NCBI RefSeq assembly: GCF_002272245.1 | Contig: NZ_NPDD01000167.1 | Location: 1 to 64,000, forward strand | Reading direction: 5' to 3' | DNA from: Bacillus sp. 7884-1 | GTDB taxonomy: Bacteria > Bacillota > Bacilli > Bacillales > Cytobacillaceae | Length of the DNA stretch: 64,000 nucleotides | In this document: positions 8,831 to 17,786 of the stretch, piece by piece | Layout: every line of letters starts with the position of its first letter | How positions within the stretch are numbered: position 1 is the stretch's first letter | The notes under the pieces: generated by a model | Told to the model about the DNA's origin: nothing | The model's input: the letters and a program-made list of their open reading frames with translations, nothing else | The model's database searches: none | Position numbers and translations under genes: made by a program

Positions 8831-10273
8831 TTACTCCTGAAGTTTTACTCGTACATTTCTTTGCCTTTTTCCATCTTCCACACCCTCTGCCTGGCGGTTA
8901 TGCTTAATGAAAAAGGAGAGAATCAGTCCTATTAAGGAAAGAATGGAAACGACCATAAAGGCGATATTCGCTCCGTGTATATCCGGATAGGCAATGTCCG
9001 GGCGCTGTTTTGCTGTTTCCGCTGTTGTTGTCATAACTGTAACAAGGATGGCGGTTCCTACCGAAGCGGCAATCATTTTCATCGTATTATCCATCGCCGC
9101 CCCATGAGGAATTAATCGTTTTGGTAACTGATTCAAAGCAGCTGTTGCGACCGGCATCATTACCATGGAAAGACCAAACATTCGAATCCCATAGAGGACA
9201 GTAATATATGTCAACGTGGTCGACGGACTTAAAGTCATAAACGCAAATGAAGCAGCAGTCATGATGGTTAATCCAATCATCACGAGCCATCTTGCACCGA
9301 CTTTATCAAATATTCTTCCAACAATTGGTGACATAATCCCGCTAATCAGTGCACCAGGTAATAAAGCAAGCCCCGCCTCAAAGGCAGAAAACTCCCTCAT
9401 ATTCTGCATAAAGAGCGGAATGATTGTTTCTGCTCCAATTAAGCCCATAAAGCTGATCATTCCAATTGCTACGGCAAAAGGGAATATTGAAAACGTAAAA
9501 ACACGAAATTCCAGCATCGGATGTTTCAGTCTTATTTGGCGGAAAATAAATACAATCAGTGATACACCACCAATTGTGAGTGATAGTAAGGTTGCAGCAT
9601 GAGACCAACCGTAATTTCCAGCACTCGTAAATCCATAAAGCAGCCCGCCAAAACCGAATGACGATAGTAGGATCGAAATGACATCCACTTTTGGCTTGGA
9701 AACCTCTGTGACATTTTTCAAGAAAAAGAATGCGACAACAATATCGATAAGAGCAATAGGCAAAATAATATAAAATAACACTCTCCATGAAAATTGCGAT
9801 GTCACCCATCCAGACAATGCTGGTCCGATGGCTGGTGCAAAGGATATCACAAGCCCGACAAGACCCATTGCTGCACCGCGCTTATTGACCGGGAAGATCA
9901 GTAAAAATACGGTTGTCATTAATGGCAGCATGACTCCCGCTCCCACAGACTGAATGACTCTACCTATTAGAAGAATTTCAAAATTAGGAGCGATCCCACT
10001 GACAACCGTTCCTAAAGCAAAAACACTCATGGCAGAGATAAATAACTGTCTTGTGGTAAATTTTTCTAATAAAAAGGCACTGATTGGAATCATGATCCCA
10101 TTCACCAACATAAAGACGGTGGTCAGCCATTGTGCACTATTTGCGGTAACGCTCATTTCATCCATAATTGGAGGAATTGCTGTTATCATCAGCGTTTGAT
10201 TCAAAATCGCGATAAAGGCCCCTGCTAGCAAAAGGCCCACGATCAATGATTGCTTACTCCCTAAACTCTCCAT
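8831..10273 (-). CDS. MFS drug exporter, DHA2 (EmrB/QacA) family
   Basis: 480 aa with about 14 predicted membrane helices, the DHA2 topology. The N-terminal helix carries LNQTLMITAIPPIMDEM, close to the family's motif D1 with its conserved start of helix 1. The motif C region in helix 5 reads GLVISFAPAIGPALSGW. Such proteins expel lipophilic drugs by proton antiport. By length and sequence feel it is similar to the LmrB-type lincomycin exporters of Bacillus, but I do not assign the symbol. The start ATG follows GGGGAG. No TetR regulator gene adjoins. Confidence 0.9.
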   Translation of the reverse strand: MESLGSKQSLIVGLLLAGAFIAILNQTLMITAIPPIMDEMSVTANSAQWLTTVFMLVNGIMIPISAFLLEKFTTRQLFISAMSVFALGTVVSGIAPNFEILLIGRVIQSVGAGVMLPLMTTVFLLIFPVNKRGAAMGLVGLVISFAPAIGPALSGWVTSQFSWRVLFYIILPIALIDIVVAFFFLKNVTEVSKPKVDVISILLSSFGFGGLLYGFTSAGNYGWSHAATLLSLTIGGVSLIVFIFRQIRLKHPMLEFRVFTFSIFPFAVAIGMISFMGLIGAETIIPLFMQNMREFSAFEAGLALLPGALISGIMSPIVGRIFDKVGARWLVMIGLTIMTAASFAFMTLSPSTTLTYITVLYGIRMFGLSMVMMPVATAALNQLPKRLIPHGAAMDNTMKMIAASVGTAILVTVMTTTAETAKQRPDIAYPDIHGANIAFMVVSILSLIGLILSFFIKHNRQAEGVEDGKRQRNVRVKLQE

Positions 10274-10355
10274 TCATCAAACTCCCCATTTAAAAATATA
10301 CTGTTACAGATTACCTTGTTTTCCTTCTAAATTCCAATGAAGTGTTCTATTTTTA

Positions 10356-11558
10356 CTATAGGTTATTTACTCTAGCTTCAAAGTATTTAAATTTAACCAT
10401 GGAAATGATTCCAATGATCGGACCGATGCTTAATAGGATAAAAACAAATCTCCATCCTAACCATGTTTGAAAGATTGGAATTAGGTTTATTGACAAGATT
10501 GTAATTAGAAAACCTATACACATTTGCAAGGTAAGGGCCGTCCCGATATAGTCCGCTTCTGCAAACTCTGTAATACCAACAGAAAATTGTGCAGAATCCG
10601 CAATGACCGACACTCCCCAGATAATGGAAACAAGAACCGTCAGCCAAATGAACCCACCAAAAGTAAAACCAATCAATATCGCACAAATAGCGCTAACCGA
10701 CATACAAATAATCGTTAAATTTGCCCTTCCTATCTTATCCGCCGCTATCCCACCTGCTATGCACCCTATTCCCCCCGCAATTCCAATAGCGGAAAAAGAA
10801 GCTAACATACTTAGCCATGGGTCTAAATTTGGTGCGGACCGCAAAAAACTTGCAGATAAAAAAACTGGTAGCCAAGTCCACATGGCGTATAACTCCCACA
10901 TATGTCCAAAATAACCATAATTCACTAACATGACTGGTTTATTCTTTAGTAACTTTCCAAATACGGAAAAAGACCAAGAACTATTTTTAGAAACCAATCG
11001 AATATCAGGTAATAGATAGAAAATAAAAATAGCTGCTATCATTGCTAATGTCGAACTAATTGTGAGTACCCATCGACTATCCATATTAATTGTGAAAATG
11101 GATATAAAGTGCGGCAATGAGGAGCCTAATGTTAAAGCAGCGATTAAAATGCCTGTTGCCAATCCTCGTTGTTTTGGAAACCAGTGTGCAATCATTTTTA
11201 CTGAAGTTGGATATACACCCGCTAACGTTACACCAGTCAATATTCTCAATAATATACCAATCGCTGCCTGATCAACGATAATCAAGACCCCATTTAGGAA
11301 CGCACCCGACAGCGCTGAGATAGCAAACAACCTTCTAATATTAAAACGATCCGATACCCCAAAATATGAACTTAAAAATGCACCAATCACAAATCCAATG
11401 GGAATGGCTGCGGACAGCAATGCGCCTTGGGGCGGGGTTAGACTCCAGCTTTTTTCTAGTTCGGAGGCAATAACGGAGGCATTAAACCACAGACTTAAAC
11501 AAAAAATGACTGCTATTCCAATAATCGTTAACGCCAGCCAACGATTCTTTATCATCAT
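10356..11558 (-). CDS. MFS transporter, 400 aa
   Basis: A 12-helix major facilitator. The N-terminus WLALTIIGIAVIFCLSLWFN and the RFNIRRLF loop between helices 2 and 3 are typical of the anion/cyanate/nitrate-type MFS branch rather than classical drug exporters. Helix 4-5 carries GVTLAGVYPTSVKMIAHWFP, with a conserved Arg just before it in LLRILTG. The ribosome site GGGAGGAC precedes a tandem ATG ATG start. An independent transcript is likely, as 82 bp separate it from the DHA2 gene. Substrate unknown. Confidence 0.85.
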   Translation of the reverse strand: MMIKNRWLALTIIGIAVIFCLSLWFNASVIASELEKSWSLTPPQGALLSAAIPIGFVIGAFLSSYFGVSDRFNIRRLFAISALSGAFLNGVLIIVDQAAIGILLRILTGVTLAGVYPTSVKMIAHWFPKQRGLATGILIAALTLGSSLPHFISIFTINMDSRWVLTISSTLAMIAAIFIFYLLPDIRLVSKNSSWSFSVFGKLLKNKPVMLVNYGYFGHMWELYAMWTWLPVFLSASFLRSAPNLDPWLSMLASFSAIGIAGGIGCIAGGIAADKIGRANLTIICMSVSAICAILIGFTFGGFIWLTVLVSIIWGVSVIADSAQFSVGITEFAEADYIGTALTLQMCIGFLITILSINLIPIFQTWLGWRFVFILLSIGPIIGIISMVKFKYFEARVNNL

Positions 11559-11591
11559 TCACAATGTCCTCCCAAATAAAAATTGAATTAG

Positions 11592-11620
11592 AAAACCGTG
11601 GGGACGGTTCTCGCGGTCCT
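11592..11620. repeat. REP-like half copy
   Basis: AAACCGTGGGGACGGTTCTC followed by GCGGTCC is identical to the left half of the 8643 copy; the right half is missing. Confidence 0.65.
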
Positions 11621-11818
11621 AAAAAGTAAAAATTTTTGTAGTTCCATCCCCTTTAAGAGTGGTTTAATAATTATCATCAACTAAATGATAACACTTTCCT
11701 CTGTTTTTTTTCTGTATTTGGTCTTCATCGGCTTCATGATAACGCCTAATTAAAAAGCTCCAACCTCTATCATCAGAGCTTGGAGTCTTCATTAACTGAT
11801 TTGTATCAAGAGTAATGA

Positions 11819-11968
11819 TTATCTGCGAATTAGTACTTTCTGATGATCTGCTTGTTCAAAGTCTATTTTGGACATATCATCATCTAATGATATTTTCTTT
11901 TCTGCTAGTAAATGGTGGATGTAATGGGCCAATGCTGAATCTTCATAACGTAAACAATCCAGGTAAAC
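11819..11968 (-). pseudogene. C-terminal remnant of an unrecognised gene
   Basis: In the 860-bp gap after the MFS gene, one minus-strand frame is open for 49 codons and reads like a protein tail (LDCLRYEDSALAHYIHHLLA, then SLDDDMSKIDFEQADHQKV). It has no start codon and an in-frame stop directly upstream at 11969-11971. The codon use is protein-like, so I take it as a decayed gene end. Family not recognised. The rest of the gap holds REP-type repeats only. Confidence 0.35.
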
Positions 11969-12122
11969 TTAAATAACCCAGCTTTTTAATAAAAGATTTA
12001 CAGCACCTTAACATCAACAAAGTAGCCTCTTAACAATGATTTATTATTCTTATTTTTAGTGGGGGTAGCATGTGTGGCTATCATGGTATTTGGCGTAGGT
12101 GGAGCCGTTCGATGTAAATAGG

Positions 12123-12137
12123 AAAGTGCCAGGCACC
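12123..12137. repeat. short palindrome of the AGTGCCAGGCACC type
   Basis: AAGTGCCAGGCACC has the inverted core GTGCC.GGCAC. From memory, similar GGTGCCTGGCACTT motifs are scattered through many Bacillaceae genomes. Only one copy was noticed here, next to a REP-like half copy. Confidence 0.35.
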
Positions 12138-12198
12138 ATCCACCCCGACATATGAACTTTCGGGAGAAATTTCTGTGGTAAGAAACCTATTCGTTCAT

Positions 12199-12223
12199 GT
12201 CCGAATGAGAACCGTCCCAGTGG
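12199..12223. repeat. REP-like half copy
   Basis: GAATGAGAACCGTCCCAGTGG matches the right-hand module of the full REP-like elements at 5002 and 8643. Confidence 0.6.
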
Positions 12224-12371
12224 TATTGGAAACTCGATTCTTTTATCAATAGCTCTTCCCAACTTGTATCTGGAATTTTATTCCCTAAATTATTTACAAA
12301 AATAGAACCACAAGACAAGTTTTTAGTAATAACTTAAGATTTAATGTTTCAAATAACAAAAAAATAAAGTC

Positions 12372-12389
12372 CAGCACTCTGAAGTGCTG
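12372..12389 (-). terminator. terminator of the collagen-like gene
   Basis: CAGCACT and AGTGCTG form a 7-bp stem with a 4-nt loop. On the minus strand a T-rich tract follows after GGAC. It is 30 bp downstream of the collagen-like gene. Confidence 0.65.
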
Positions 12390-12418
12390 AAACTATCATG
12401 TGATTCTCTCATTCTATA

Positions 12419-13096
12419 TTATTCAGCAAGCATAAAAGAAAAGTTGGTATCTACATTTTTAGTATCATCATTATTCCTAACAAAAATAATCAACTCATAA
12501 TCCCCATTTTCATTATAAGATGTTCCTGCTACCCATGCTATTGTCGGTGTTGAAACCCCGTAAACCTGAATCATCGGTATAGGGTTTGAGGCTAAATGAT
12601 TAGGAAATGATTGTACTATACTAGCGGGGATTGTAATCCAGTATAATCCAGTGTTACGTTTTTCTACGGTAAAGCCTGAACCGGAGACAATGTGGCCATC
12701 AGAGGCAATTGCACCTTGAAGTATTTTATTTCCAGGGACGCCAGGATCACCTTTGTCACCTTTATCTCCCGGATCTCCCTTGTCACCCTTTGGTCCCTGT
12801 GGTCCTGTTGGCCCCACTGGTCCTTCAGTTCCAGGCTCGCCTTTATCACCTTTTAACCCTTGGTTACCTTTTGGACCAACTTGGTTCCAACTTATTTTCA
12901 TTTCATTGGAACGGCACTCATCTTCGGCATCAATTATGTAGAGGGTACCGTTGCTATTCTTGACACATGCATAATATACGGTTGTATCATCTTGTGCGAG
13001 AACACTTGATACCCCAAAAATAGCCGACATCACCAATACCCCAACCACTGCACCCTTTACTATTGGCTTTTTGAAGAGTTTCATAATTAGAGACAT
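12419..13096 (-). CDS. secreted collagen-like protein, 225 aa
   Basis: The likely start is ATG 13096, 9 nt after AGGAG; a TTG two codons earlier is too close to that site. A signal peptide with a hydrophobic core [20 protein letters not shown] ends at LAQ. A short domain with two Cys ([23 protein letters not shown]) follows, then 16-17 uninterrupted Gly-X-Y triplets (about residues 74-125, rich in GDKGDP, GPQGPK and GEPG), then a C-terminal globular domain of about 95 aa. Such layouts are common in spore-surface or secreted collagen-like proteins, where the repeat trimerises. There is no LPXTG anchor. Confidence 0.85.
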   Translation of the reverse strand: MSLIMKLFKKPIVKGAVVGVLVMSAIFGVSSVLAQDDTTVYYACVKNSNGTLYIIDAEDECRSNEMKISWNQVGPKGNQGLKGDKGEPGTEGPVGPTGPQGPKGDKGDPGDKGDKGDPGVPGNKILQGAIASDGHIVSGSGFTVEKRNTGLYWITIPASIVQSFPNHLASNPIPMIQVYGVSTPTIAWVAGTSYNENGDYELIIFVRNNDDTKNVDTNFSFMLAE

Positions 13097-13185
13097 AATC
13101 AATCACTCCTATTTTTATTATCTATCACCTTCCTTATAAATGCAGAACTTATTATATTTAGAACGTTGGTGCAAAATATTATTAA

Positions 13186-13210
13186 GACCAAGGGAACGGT
13201 CCGAGACCTG
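13186..13210. repeat. degenerate REP-like half copy
   Basis: GACCAAGGGAACGGTCCGAG then ACCTG: recognisable but with several changes compared with the module at 5002. Confidence 0.4.
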
Positions 13211-13218
13211 TGAAAAAT

Positions 13219-13599
13219 CTAATTTTTCCTAAAGGTATCTCCAAATCCCATGCCATTATCTTCCATAGACCGATTTGATACGACATCTCCTTTTTTGACA
13301 TTTACAAACAACTCGGAATCGGTCGATGTAACAAATGCGACACTTCGTTGCTTGGTAGCATCATCATTCAAAAAACCCATTTGAATTGAAAATGCAACAG
13401 CCTATCTTGGACATCACTATCTATTCTTAAGAGGTTGATAGTTTGATCCTCATCTTTAGACATATAAAATTGTCCATCGGGCAAATCTTTTATTAATGCT
13501 GCATTGTCCTGTGACGATCCATTTGCCAAACCAGGTATTATGAACGGTATTAAACTCACAAGAAAAACAATGGAACTTAAAAAGTTGAATAAGCTATTT
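13219..13599 (-). pseudogene. frameshifted gene for a small secreted protein
   Basis: Two overlapping frames join into one protein-like reading. The first part has a hydrophobic, signal-like stretch (FLSSIVFLVSLIPFIIPGLA) and continues SSQDNAALIKDLPDGQFYMS. Near 13390 the frame breaks, and the second frame carries on with VAFSIQMGFLNDDATKQRSV and FVNVKKGDVVSNRSMEDNGM to TAG 13219. There is no proper ribosome site or start in front of the signal-like part, so the 5' end is also damaged. I do not recognise the family. It lies between the collagen-like and DegV genes. Confidence 0.5.
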
Positions 13600-13606
13600 A
13601 AAAAAT

Positions 13607-13645
13607 AAAAGCAGTGTGATTTCTTAAAAGAATCACACTGCTTTT
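13607..13645. terminator. bidirectional terminator
   Basis: AAAAGCAGTGTGATT and AATCACACTGCTTTT form a perfect 15-bp stem with a 9-nt loop. It lies downstream of degV on the minus strand. Confidence 0.85.
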
Positions 13646-13716
13646 CTAGTTGTTTTTATTTTTGATTTTGCCGATTTCCAATATTATAAGGAGTCTTCCT
13701 CACCAGTTTTCACTTT

Positions 13717-14568
13717 CTAAACTTCTAACCCTGCAATTCCGACGCCACCAGGTCCCGCATGAGTTGAAATCATTGCGCCGGCTTGAATCCATTTTACATT
13801 ATTAAAACCCGTTTCATTCGCGATTTCACTCATCCGATGCTTGATCCTTTCATCAAGTCCGATAGAGTATAGAAGGTAAAGTTGCCCTCTATCAATGTCG
13901 TATTGATCTAAATAATCTCGCATGAGTTTTTCTGAAACTGCGTCCATACTCCCGCGATATTTTTTGGTTGAAGTAAGATTTCCGTCAATTAATTCAATCC
14001 GCGGCTTTATTTTTAACAGCGCCCCTCCGAGATAAGCTAGATTACTAACTCGTCCTCCTGCTCTTAAAAAATCTAAGCTGCCGGGGACAAAAGCTAGTCT
14101 TGATTTAGGAACCACTGATTTAATCTTCTCTACTAAGCGTTCAGGGTCAATGGAAGGTTCATTCTCTAATAAGGTAACAGCATACATCACAATCGCCGTT
14201 AATCCGCCTGTAACGTTCAAAGCATCAATTAGAAAAATATCATTCATATCTTCGGTTGCAATGATCGCGTTTTGGAAGGAAGAAGATGCCTTCGAAGTAT
14301 AACCTATATGTACAATGATGCAATCAGGAAAATCATTTTTGATCTTTGTGAAAAATTCAAGATATTCATGCGAATTGGTGGATGTTGTCGAGGGTATTTT
14401 CTTTGTCCGTTCGTAATAGTCAAAAATTTCTGTTACAGGTAACGAACCATCTAAATAATCCTTTCCATCCATGATAACGTGCATCGGGACCACTTGAACA
14501 TTATGTTTTTCAGCTAATTCCTTTGGTAAATCCGCACCACTCTCTGTCGTTAAAATAATTCTCCTCAT
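13717..14568 (-). CDS. DegV/FakB family fatty-acid-binding protein
   Basis: 283 aa, the usual DegV length when started at ATG 14568, which follows GTGGGGGAT; an upstream extension to 14616 is unlikely. Family motifs are present: TTESGADLP at the N-terminus, the STSTNSHEY segment, IHIGYTSKASSSFQNA, and HAGPGGVGIAG at the C-terminus. FakB proteins hold a fatty acid for phosphorylation by the kinase FakA, letting exogenous fatty acids enter phospholipid synthesis. There is no fakA in the window. It stands as a single gene, followed by the 13607 terminator. Confidence 0.9.
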   Translation of the reverse strand: MRRIILTTESGADLPKELAEKHNVQVVPMHVIMDGKDYLDGSLPVTEIFDYYERTKKIPSTTSTNSHEYLEFFTKIKNDFPDCIIVHIGYTSKASSSFQNAIIATEDMNDIFLIDALNVTGGLTAIVMYAVTLLENEPSIDPERLVEKIKSVVPKSRLAFVPGSLDFLRAGGRVSNLAYLGGALLKIKPRIELIDGNLTSTKKYRGSMDAVSEKLMRDYLDQYDIDRGQLYLLYSIGLDERIKHRMSEIANETGFNNVKWIQAGAMISTHAGPGGVGIAGLEV

Positions 14569-14652
14569 CCATATCCCCCACTCCAATATAAAACCCATTA
14601 CGAATTCGTTCTGCATTTTTGTTCTACTCTACTATACATGAAAAAAGAGTAC

Positions 14653-14710
14653 TTAGGGACGGTTCTCTTGGTTATATTAAAAAGGCCATCAGAACCGTCC
14701 CCATGGTCAC
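14653..14710. repeat. REP-like palindromic element, full copy with diverged spacer
   Basis: Left module TTAGGGACGGTTCTCTTGG and right module AGAACCGTCCCCATGGTCAC flank a spacer unlike that of the 5002 and 8643 copies. It lies between degV and a small ORF. Confidence 0.7.
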
Positions 14711-14825
14711 TACCGCTAAATTGTAAATTAAGACACAATTCACTTAAAAAAGAGGATAAATAATTGTAAACTTCAATTTCGTCTTGAGCTACCTCAGGCA
14801 AACTTTCTAAACTGACTACTTGCAT
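14709..14825 (-). pseudogene. possible short gene remnant running into a REP element
   Basis: An ATG at 14825 opens MQVVSLESLPEVAQDEIEVY NYLSSFLSELCLNLQF, which looks like genuine protein. The frame then passes straight into the REP-like element, where the residues are meaningless. There is no convincing ribosome site. I read it as an internal piece of a gene truncated by the element. Family unknown. Confidence 0.3.
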
Positions 14826-14981
14826 TTTCTTGAACTTAAGATTCTCTCTGCATTTCCAATTCTTTCTGATTTATTAAGTTTAAGAGTGTCACTATTAAAT
14901 TTACAATAAATTCTACACAGTCAATTAACCCTTCCTATGTTATTATTTAATAGTTGATTTTTTTTCAGGAGGAAACCTTTC

Positions 14982-16082
14982 ATGCTTGATGTGAATACAT
15001 CCTTTATTAAAAAACAAGGTGAGAAGATGAAGTCTCCCACAAGTAATAACGATCTACAATATGATGAATTGTCTTCTTTTTTACAGGAAAATGGAGGAAA
15101 TCATGCTTCTCATTTGATTTTTTTAAAAGATAAAGAGATTTTTTGGACGAAAGAGCGAGATGTACTAATTGTATATAAACGCATTGCAAATAAATTAATG
15201 GTTTTAGGTGATCCAATTGGAGATGAAGCAAAAATTCAGGAAGCCATAAAAGATTTCTGTGAATATAGCAAAAGCAGAGGCTTTAAACCTGTTTTCTATC
15301 AAATAAGCCCACAGTATATGCACTATTACCATGATACAGGTTTTCGCTTCTTCAAGGTGGGCGAAGAGGGATTAGTGAATCTCCAACAATTTTCTTTAGA
15401 AGGAAAACAAGGAGCAAAATTACGAACACGATTGAATAAATTTACGCGAAATTCTTATACATTTAGCGTAGTCCACCCCCCTTATTCTAATCACTTGCTT
15501 TCCGAATTAAAGCATATTTCCGATTCATGGATAGGCAGTCAGAAGGAAAAAGGGTTTTCGGTCGTCTCTTTTAGCAAAGAATATGCTTCGCGTTTCCCTA
15601 TCGCCCTTTTACACAATCCTGAAGGGAAAGTAATTGCTTTTACGACGTTAGCAAGCGATTTTCAAAATACGGTTACCATTGACCTGATGAGAAAATATTC
15701 AGATAGCCCTCATGGAACAATGGATGTATTATTTATTCATATATTTCAGTGGGCAAAAAATAATGGATATCAAATCTGCAGTTTGGGTATGTCACCACTA
15801 TCAAATGTAGGAAACTGCAAACATTCATTTACATGTGAAAAACTAATTCGTCTTGCCTACCTTTACGGGAATTCCTTATACAATTTTAAAGGTCTAAAAG
15901 AATTTAAAAGTAAATTTACTACCGATTGGGAACCAAAATATTTAGCTTACAAAAAAACCTTTCTGCCGTTAACTATTTTACAACTACTTTTTCTGATCAA
16001 CTCTAAACGTAGTTCAATAGATAATAAGGAAAGAAAAAATAATTCTATTAAAAATGCTATCTCAAAATGGCGTTTTGAATGA
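14982..16082 (+). CDS. standalone MprF-type phosphatidylglycerol lysyltransferase C-terminal domain protein
   Basis: A 366-aa soluble protein matching the catalytic DUF2156/LPG_synthase_C fold (tandem GNAT-like) found at the C-terminus of MprF. Diagnostic pieces are VLGDPIGDE near residue 75, the basic KLRTRLNKFTR segment near 145, and TIDLMRKY..SPHGTMDVLF near 230-250. In MprF this domain moves lysine or alanine from charged tRNA to phosphatidylglycerol and so lowers the negative charge of the membrane. The MprF flippase helices are absent. A strong AGGAGG precedes ATG 14982. It is followed 18 bp later by a GtrA-family gene, suggesting a lipid-related pair. The substrate is not predictable. 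Confidence 0.8.
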   Translation: MLDVNTSFIKKQGEKMKSPTSNNDLQYDELSSFLQENGGNHASHLIFLKDKEIFWTKERDVLIVYKRIANKLMVLGDPIGDEAKIQEAIKDFCEYSKSRGFKPVFYQISPQYMHYYHDTGFRFFKVGEEGLVNLQQFSLEGKQGAKLRTRLNKFTRNSYTFSVVHPPYSNHLLSELKHISDSWIGSQKEKGFSVVSFSKEYASRFPIALLHNPEGKVIAFTTLASDFQNTVTIDLMRKYSDSPHGTMDVLFIHIFQWAKNNGYQICSLGMSPLSNVGNCKHSFTCEKLIRLAYLYGNSLYNFKGLKEFKSKFTTDWEPKYLAYKKTFLPLTILQLLFLINSKRSSIDNKERKNNSIKNAISKWRFE

Positions 16083-16100
16083 CCAAAATGAGAGGCTATA

Positions 16101-16487
16101 ATGATGCTCGTAAGTAAAGAACTATTTCTTAAATTTATCAAATACAGTGTTGTGGGCTGCATAAGCGTGCTCATTTATTTTCTTTCCGTTTTCATCTTGG
16201 TTGAACTTTTTGACAAAGATCCGATTTTCGCATCAACATTTTCCTTTATTATCATGACTTACATTTCATTTCTATTAAACAAAAAATTTACCTTTGGCAG
16301 CGACTTCTCCTACAATCAATTGTTGCGTTTTCTAGTTGTTTCTGCCATTGGTTTCATCTTAAATTTTGGTATTATGTATCTAGTAGTAAATATACTTTCA
16401 CTTCACTATGTAATCGGTGAGCTAATCACAACATTGATCATACCCATCATCAACTTCATATTGAATAACTATTGGACATTTAAATAG
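16101..16487 (+). CDS. GtrA family membrane protein
   Basis: 128 aa with four predicted membrane helices and the GtrA signatures: FIKYSVVGCISVLIYF at the N-terminus, LNKKFTF between helices 2 and 3, and NNYWTFK at the end. GtrA proteins are thought to help move undecaprenyl-phosphate-linked sugars across the membrane for cell-surface polysaccharides. It lies 18 bp downstream of the lysyltransferase-like gene, so the two are probably one operon acting on lipid or lipid-linked substrates. Confidence 0.85.
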   Translation: MMLVSKELFLKFIKYSVVGCISVLIYFLSVFILVELFDKDPIFASTFSFIIMTYISFLLNKKFTFGSDFSYNQLLRFLVVSAIGFILNFGIMYLVVNILSLHYVIGELITTLIIPIINFILNNYWTFK

Positions 16488-16496
16488 TAGGAAAAA

Positions 16497-16520
16497 GACC
16501 GGAGGGACGGTTCTGATGGC
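16497..16520. repeat. REP-like half copy
   Basis: GACCGGAGGGACGGTTCTGA then TGGC, the left module of the family, 10 bp after the gtrA stop. Confidence 0.6.
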
Positions 16521-16534
16521 TTTTTAGTATTACT

Positions 16535-16572
16535 GTCCCCCGTTACATTAACGCAGTGCTTCGCCGGGGGAC
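16535..16572. repeat. second palindromic repeat type (GTCCCCCG/CGGGGGAC)
   Basis: An 8-bp perfect inverted repeat encloses a 22-nt loop (TTACATTAACGCAGTGCTTC then GC). It is G+C rich for this genome and adjoins the REP-like half copy. From memory, similar GGGGGACAGTCCCC elements are scattered in Bacillaceae genomes. The rest of 16573-16754 shows nothing else that I can support. Confidence 0.4.
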
Positions 16573-16754
16573 TGACCCCTAGCAAAGAAAAAAACACTCA
16601 CAAACTGACAGCTTCGTTATTAAACTTTTGCACCAGTATACTATTTAAGCTTTTTCCTTACGGATTTTGATTAACTTTACTGAACAATCGCCCCCGTTGG
16701 TTTAAGTGGTATTTATTTTTTATCAAGGAATATATCGACCTTTCTTAAAAATCT

Positions 16755-16786
16755 AAAAAAAAGCCGATTTTCAACGGCTTTTTTTA
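16755..16786. terminator. terminator of the Mn transporter operon
   Basis: AAGCCG and CGGCTT with an 8-nt loop, A run on the left and T run on the right. It ends the minus-strand operon whose last gene stops at 16813. Confidence 0.75.
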
Positions 16787-16812
16787 TATTGTATTTGTTA
16801 ATTCATTTATCC

Positions 16813-17766
16813 CTATTTTCCCATTAAGTTTTCAAATATAACAGAGATATTCCATTCCATCATACCAATATAAGAATCTCCATCTTCACCCGGTTTTCCA
16901 AGAGAGTCTGTAAATAATGTCCCACCAATTGGAACACCAGTTTCTGTTGAAACCATTTCCATACTGCGAGGGTCGATACTCGTTTCTACAAATAATACTG
17001 GAATTTCTTGTTCATTGATTAAATCCACTATTTGCTTAACTTGTTGCGGCGTTCCTTGATTTTCTGCATTGATCTCCCAAATGTATCCTGCCTCAAATTC
17101 GTATGCATCACTAAAATATTTAAAAGCTCCCTCGCTTGTAACTAAAAAACGCTTTTCCTTAGGAATTTTATTAAAGCTTTCTAACGCTTCTTGATGAAGT
17201 TTTTCTAATTTCAAAATATATTCTTTAGCGTTTTTTTCGTAAATATTTGCATTCGCTGGATCTATTTCAATCAGTGCATCTCTTGCATTTTCTGCATACT
17301 TAATTCCGTTTCGGATATCAAGCCATGCATGTGGATCTTCTTCACCTTCATTTCCTTCTGATGTTAAAAATTTAGGATCTACTCCTTCACTTAGTCTAAA
17401 TACAGGCGCATCCTCACCAGTCTTTCCCGCAGTTTGGATAAGTTTCTCAAACCAAGAGTTACCCGCTTCAAGATTTAAACCATTATAAAAAACGACATCT
17501 GCATCTGTTGTTTTTTGAATGTCTAATGGAAGTGGGTCATATTCATGCGGATTAGATCCTACTTTAGCTAAACTATGAATCTCTACTTGATCGCCACCGA
17601 TATTTTTTACGATATCATAAAGAATGGAGTAAGTCGTAACCACCTGTAACTTATCCTCTTTATGTTCTTTTCCTGGTTCACTAACGGTTTCCCTATTTTC
17701 ACTACATCCTGCCAGAATGACAATTGCAAAAAGACTTATAATAAATAATTTTAGAAAATATTTCAT
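16813..17766 (-). CDS. mntA: manganese ABC transporter substrate-binding lipoprotein
   Basis: 317 aa from ATG 17766, which follows AGGAGG; an upstream extension to 17832 overlaps the permease gene and is unlikely. A lipoprotein signal ends in VILAGC (Cys21). The cluster 9 metal ligands are all visible: His74 (NPHEYDP), His146 (DPHAWLD), Glu212 (TSEGAFKYF) and Asp287 (TDSLGKPG). This His-His-Glu-Asp set is that of Mn-binding PsaA/MntA proteins rather than the His-rich Zn binders. The YIWEINAENQGTP segment is also PsaA-like. It captures Mn2+ outside the membrane and passes it to the permease encoded just upstream. Confidence 0.93.
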   Translation of the reverse strand: MKYFLKLFIISLFAIVILAGCSENRETVSEPGKEHKEDKLQVVTTYSILYDIVKNIGGDQVEIHSLAKVGSNPHEYDPLPLDIQKTTDADVVFYNGLNLEAGNSWFEKLIQTAGKTGEDAPVFRLSEGVDPKFLTSEGNEGEEDPHAWLDIRNGIKYAENARDALIEIDPANANIYEKNAKEYILKLEKLHQEALESFNKIPKEKRFLVTSEGAFKYFSDAYEFEAGYIWEINAENQGTPQQVKQIVDLINEQEIPVLFVETSIDPRSMEMVSTETGVPIGGTLFTDSLGKPGEDGDSYIGMMEWNISVIFENLMGK

Positions 17767-17786
17767 TGCTATTCCTCCTATGTTTT

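Noticed and set aside
12024-12120. Small hydrophobic plus-strand peptide (LLFLFLVGVACVAIMVFGVG)
   Set aside because: It has the look of a membrane helix but no start codon or ribosome site in frame; could be chance or an old remnant.
12056-12262. 68-aa minus-strand ORF
   Set aside because: It passes through the REP-like and AGTGCCAGGCACC repeats; the sequence is not protein-like and has no ribosome site.
16680-16740. Another dispersed repeat (CAATCGCCCCCGTTGGTTTAAG type)
   Set aside because: It recalls repeats known from Bacillaceae, but only one copy was seen here, so a repeat cannot be supported.
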